Source: Larimichthys crocea
Lineage: Eukaryota; Chordata; Actinopteri; Sciaenidae
Assembly (NCBI RefSeq): GCF_000972845.2
Contig: NC_040016.1
Span: 19,990,098 to 20,054,097, forward strand
Direction: 5' to 3'
Length of the DNA: 64,000 nt
Below the pieces are notes generated by a model. That model was not told the origin of the DNA. It ran no database searches and saw nothing but the letters and a program-made list of their open reading frames with translations. Shown piece by piece: positions 60,801 to 64,000 of the stretch. Made by a program: the position numbers and the translations under genes. Numbering within the stretch: the stretch's first letter is position 1; the number at the start of each line of letters is the position of its first letter.

Positions 60801-62553
60801 AATGCACAGGGAGTCATCTGTTAAAACTAGTTAGACGTCGAGCTGCTGCGTTCTGGACTAGATGGAGGTGTGAGAGTGATTTACTGTTGATGCCAAAGAG
60901 GAGTTTTCAAAAGATACAAGTGTGAACAGGTTAAACTGAGATATGATGGGAACAAACTGAACACACAGACAGAAACTCAAGCGTGAAGTCGAGTGAGTAG
61001 CGTGAGGCTAAAACATCCCCTGAAATTCACTGTAGCTGCTGTATATGAAGATAAACACACTCTGAGACAAGTATGTTTATATCCACTGACACAGAGACGA
61101 CACACTCCTACAAACTAAAGTAATAATGTTTCCTCCTTCCCTCACACACACACACACACACATACACACACACACACACACACACTGTTTGTATTATATC
61201 AGTCACTGTAAACAAAGAACATGCTTGATAATTACTCTGCGTGTTTCACCGTCCAAGTTCACCTCACAATGAAAAATAGTGAAAATATTGTGATTGCAAA
61301 TATCGACGTGTCTCACAGCAACAGCTGTGGACGTATTTCCATCATCTCTAGTGACTTTGCTCGTATTTCAAATACTCTCACTTGTTAGTTGTGAAATCGC
61401 TGATAAGCCTTGTTTCTCGAGGGGGGGGGTCAAGTCATATTTTGAACAGAGGAGAGTGGATTTCCTAGAAAGTAGTTCATATTTTTTTTTGTGGTAATTT
61501 TTCATCAGACACAATGATTGTATTTGTAAATGTCTCAAAACATGTCCGGAGAGAATTTTATCATTAAAAGCTATTTATCAAACTTCTTTCAACTTGAAAA
61601 CCCCCTCGAATCGTTGAGACCTCGGATGCTCAGAGACACGTTTTGGACAGCTCATACTGTACTGCTGATCACGATGAACATTATTTTTTATTTATTTCTC
61701 AAATGTCTGAGTATCTGAGTATTAACATCTTTTATTGGAGACTATGTCAACATACCTGGGTATGTTTCGACACCACAACCTCCAAAGTACGAGAGCGCCT
61801 CGATACGTGGTGCACGCATCAAGGTGGAATTAAATTCTCCTTGATGGCACCTTTCTATCTATATTCTTTAAACTTGTTAATATTATCAGTCATACACACT
61901 CTACACATGATATTCATACTGTATATAGTGTCATATACACCTCCCTCATTCACATAAGGAAACCTTCTACATAAACCAGATTTATTTCAGCATCTTTTGC
62001 ACTATTGTCTTATTCTGTCTACAAATGTTACTGTTGTCTATGTGTATATATAGATCAACATACAGCATAAACGTAAGCTATGTGATCACTTGAGAGCCGC
62101 TGTTAAAGGTCACTCTTGGGGTTTATTCTTCTTAATGGTCTTATCATGTCTCACATCCAGCAGGGCTCTAGACTCGCACATTCAGACCTGAGGCAGAAAC
62201 ATTTCTACCTGTTCTTGGCTCGCAGCTGACTGATCTCAGACGTCTGCAGCAGCAGCTCCTTCTCCAGCTTGTTGGTCGACAGAGAGTTCTCCAGAAGCTG
62301 GATCTCCATTCGAGATGTTTGGTTCAGCACCTGATGGAAGACACAGCGTTAAATCCAGGAAGTCTGCTTTCAAGTGTAGAGATCAGAAAACTGTTACCTT
62401 TGCTTCGACCACGTTGAGTTTGCGCGTCTGCTCCGCTGTGTGCGTGAGGAGGTTTGTTCCGATCTCCAACATGGCGGCCGTTTGGTTGTGAACGACATGC
62501 GGCGGTATGTTAGTGATGTCCGGCTTAATTCTCTTCTGAATCACGTTCTCCAG
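50829..62553 (-). CDS. Angiopoietin (Ang1/Ang4-type), lacking first exon
   Basis: Secreted Tie2-type ligand. Exons in coding order: 62553-62398, 62330-62209, 55539-55455, 54953-54806, 54683-54571, 54222-54121, 54032-53866, 53323-53190, 50989-50829 (stop). All phases join, giving 395 residues, close to human ANGPT1 without its first exon. The first four exons encode the coiled coil ([59 protein letters not shown]). The rest is the fibrinogen-like domain: [71 protein letters not shown], ending MMIRPYDF. The receptor loop reads TIG, nearer the agonist TAG of Ang1 than the PQR of Ang2. Divergence from conserved Ang1 makes angpt4 likely, angpt1 possible. The signal-peptide exon was not found up to 64000. 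Confidence 0.9.
51000..51340. repeat. Polypurine block followed by polypyrimidine block
   Basis: On the + strand 51000-51165 is nearly all purine (GAGGAAGGAGAAGAA-like), and 51180-51335 is nearly all pyrimidine, ending in (TCCTC)n. On the coding (minus) strand this places a very long pyrimidine tract right before the last acceptor of the angiopoietin gene, with a complementary purine block upstream. Confidence 0.85.
53137..53186. repeat. (GGAGA)n beside angiopoietin donor
   Basis: About ten GGAGA pentamers begin a few bases after the donor of exon 53323-53190 in the minus-strand transcript, where they read as (TCTCC)n. Confidence 0.9.
54689..54716 (+). repeat. (CA)n at angiopoietin intron acceptor (reads (TG)n in transcript)
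   Basis: About 14 units. In the minus-strand transcript they read as TG repeats ending four bases before the acceptor of exon 54683-54571 (TTCAG). Confidence 0.93.
54774..54803 (+). repeat. (TG)n at angiopoietin intron donor (reads (CA)n in transcript)
   Basis: About 15 units. In the transcript they read as CA repeats starting right after the donor GT of exon 54953-54806. Together with 54689-54716 they cover about half of a 122-bp intron. Confidence 0.93.
55664..55772 (-). mobile_element. SINE fragment, minus orientation
   Basis: The reverse complement reads GTGGTTAGCTCTGTCTCCTC, then GTGTGGAGTTTGCA, then TTACAGAAAATGGACAGATA. These are the head and tail of the tRNA-type fish SINE seen at 28090, with most of the body deleted. 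Confidence 0.75.
56040..56290 (+). mobile_element. Fish retroposon fragment with ACTTTATTCATAAGACAGAT-like end
   Basis: The sequence AATCCAATCCAACTTTATTC, then GTTGACCAAAGTGCTGTACA, is a very common end of short dispersed fish elements. The rest of the fragment continues with AAAACC-rich sequence. The exact family is not known to me. Confidence 0.6.
59292..59505 (-). mobile_element. tRNA-type SINE, minus orientation
   Basis: The reverse complement contains GGAGTTTGTATGTTCTCCCC, TGTGAATGGGAATGTTTGTT and CCTGATGAGGATAAACGGTT. This is the same family as 28090-28355, but diverged. Confidence 0.75.
59553..59910 (+). repeat. MITE-like dispersed repeat (AAAGGTCCAGTGTGT start)
   Basis: It starts TTTAAAGGTCCAGTGTGTCAG, a widely seen fish element start, also resembled by the start of repeat A copy 2 (TTAAAGGTCCGGTATG). 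A stretch with GTGTAGCCCAGAACGGACAA follows. The right end was not located precisely. Confidence 0.6.
60105..60527 (+). pseudogene. PIF/Harbinger transposon remnant with Myb/SANT-like ORF start
   Basis: An ORF at 60351-60527 (58 residues) begins [20 protein letters not shown] and continues with [17 protein letters not shown]. That is the N-terminus of the Myb-like DNA-binding protein carried by Harbinger elements. It then runs into unrelated residues and stops, so most of the domain is missing. The preceding 240 bp, starting near GAGGCCCGTTGCTATTGTGA, contains repeated GGATTAG/CAGGAT motifs like the subterminal repeats of these elements. No transposase was seen. Confidence 0.65.
60640..60905 (+). 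mobile_element. LINE-like dispersed repeat fragment
   Basis: Contains AGGAGCCAGACCTGCATAGG, then CTTAAAATCAATCCTGAAAT, then CGAGCTGCTGCGTTCTGGAC. These are phrases of an abundant fish non-LTR-derived repeat. No coding potential remains. Confidence 0.55.
61143..61187 (+). repeat. (CA)n microsatellite
   Basis: About 22 CA units with one CATA interruption, inside the large angiopoietin intron. Confidence 0.92.
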
Positions 62554-64000
62554 CTGTGAATGGAATAGATCAAAACAACAGAAAGTCAAACTGCCTCCAC
62601 ATATTGACATTTCTTTCCAAAGCGTACAGTAATTTTCATCAGTTTCAAATGGGAGAGGTGAGCTGTGTTGAGTCTTTCCAGAAACTCTGCGTTACAATAT
62701 GGGTGCAATATGTTTTCTGAGCCCTGAAACCACCCACTCAGTGCATCAAGTTCACCAAATTAAACATGTCAAGAGGTCCGGTATATAAAGACGCAGGTTT
62801 CTCCATCTCTGGGAATATCAACTGATGCCAACTCGCACTGCCATGCTGTGACCTTTAACCCCTGACAAATAAATAATCCATCCACCCGGCCGTCTATTCA
62901 ACCCCTCGGACTCCACGTATTCAGGATATCAGTGCCACTGAGAAGTTCAGGGAGTTGATAAATATACCGCTGCACCAACAAACAGATTGGTCCCAGTGGG
63001 ACGGCTAGTTACCATTGAGACTGTTTGATGAGTCACTGGGAGGGGAAGTCACATTTGAGATTCAAATGAGTCCCAACTCTATTTAATCATCACAGTCATT
63101 TTCACTATGAGGAGCAGAAGAAGAAGTTATGGAGGGAATGTATCACTTCATTAAATCAAGTGATAAAAAACGGAGGCGCCAAAATCATCACTGTGTTCTC
63201 AGAACAGTGTGTTCTCTCCAAGGTGAGTAATAATAAATGTTATCTGGCCTGGTCTGAAAATTTTGTGAAAGAGACTTACTAAAAACATTAAACTGTCCTG
63301 TTATTTTGATGAATCGTGGATATTCAGAGACATCAGGTCACATAAATCTGTTTCATCCGTCTCAGCCTGCTGGTGTTGCAGCACTGCTCGTGTTTATCAC
63401 AGCCAGACTCGACAGTTCAGCATTAATCTGCATGTTATTTGGGCCATTCCTGAGTTCAGACAACGAGCACGAATTCTCTAATTATTATCAGTAAAGAGCA
63501 TTGTGCAAACATTCAGGTAGCAGCTTCTCATTTGTAGCTGGAGGCAGGTCATATCAGCTGTTACTAATCAGTGTTGCTTCCATGAGTCACTTCATGCAGG
63601 CAGGCCAAAATGAAAGTTGTTTGGTTAGAGTGCTTTTTGCAAGTCTGGTCCCCCGTCAGTTAGTGTTTCCTGCAGTGGTGCCCTCTGTGGTTGGGGTTGG
63701 GGTTAAGTTATGGTTAGGTGTAGCAGAGTAAGGAATGGGCCAATCTTGGAAACCACAGGCTATCCTCTTACAACGATTTAGCCTCTGGGGGCAACGGCTA
63801 ATGTGTCTGGGCTTCTGGTGTAGCCAGAGGATGTCCGTTTTCTGAAGATCTCTTCTGCAGCTCAATTAAGAACTTGATAAGCAATAATGACGAGAAAGAC
63901 AAATTTTATAAACTTCAATAAAAGCTAGAAAAAAGTTATCGTTATTGGACGATAGCCGATGGGTTACAATGTTGCATTTGCACACTGTGTTGCAACCAAA
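62554..64000 (-). other. Angiopoietin first intron (partial)
   Basis: I searched the minus strand for a signal peptide exon with the angiopoietin N-terminal cysteines and found none. The tract holds no other gene or recognised repeat. Confidence 0.55.

Larger units (their letters stand above)
55540..62208 (-). other. Large angiopoietin intron, filled with repeat remnants
   Basis: This 6.7-kb intron holds SINE, MITE and Harbinger fragments listed separately. The part 56690-57540 has a possible LTR-like look (an AATAAA at about 57269, then TGTTACGTCCCAG), but no terminal duplication was found, so it is not called. The interval 61200-61960 has AT-rich open frames with no recognisable domain and a (CA)n at 61143-61187. 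Confidence 0.55.

Noticed and set aside
61294..61957. Cluster of AT-rich open frames of 62-104 residues
   Set aside because: They look hydrophobic by composition only; no recognisable domain, start context or splice structure.
62554..64000. Search for the angiopoietin signal-peptide exon
   Set aside because: No minus-strand frame has a signal peptide followed by the expected cysteines and a phase-0 donor; the exon is probably outside the window.

Overview
The window is vertebrate nuclear DNA, almost certainly from a ray-finned (teleost, probably percomorph) fish. Genes are split by short GT-AG introns, (CA)n/(GT)n microsatellites are very dense, and the interspersed repeats are of familiar fish types. 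A run of ten Ns at 46483-46492 shows that it comes from an assembly scaffold. All gene models were built by reading splice junctions and matching remembered family sequences; no alignment was run.

Layout from left to right: (1) the 3' half of a plasma-membrane Ca2+-ATPase gene, best matched to atp2b4 (+, exons 330-12905), with the known site-C alternative exon and a long 3' UTR reaching about 19.4 kb; (2) repeat-bearing intergenic DNA; (3) a compact parathyroid-hormone-family gene, probably pth4 (+, TATA box at 24502, coding 26005-27172); (4) cept1, choline/ethanolamine phosphotransferase (+, 31289-36611), whose CpG-rich first exon lies between two blocks of one minisatellite; (5) dram2, an autophagy/lysosome membrane protein (+, 41867-44175); (6) an unstable-looking tRNA-Asp locus, with two identical tRNA-Asp(GTC) genes in a head-to-head inverted duplication around an assembly gap; (7) an angiopoietin gene (-, 62553 to 50829) lacking only its first exon, which must lie to the right of the window.

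The genes do not form a pathway. cept1 makes phosphatidylcholine and phosphatidylethanolamine, atp2b4 exports Ca2+, pth4 is a secreted peptide, dram2 acts at lysosomes, and the angiopoietin is a secreted Tie2-type ligand. The cept1-dram2 adjacency matches human 1p13, and atp2b4 is also a human chromosome 1 gene, so this looks like an ancestral linkage block.

The strongest unusual observation is a pair of tandem, 85-bp, phase-matched alternative exons in cept1 (33961-34045 and 34659-34743). Each encodes a different version of the same 28-residue membrane segment, and using both or neither gives an early stop, so they look mutually exclusive. Second is the repeated arrangement of (CA)n just after the donor and (GT)n just before the acceptor in short introns of dram2 and the angiopoietin gene, which would let the intron fold on itself. 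Third is the tRNA-Asp inverted duplication with a nearby 328-bp near-identical direct repeat.
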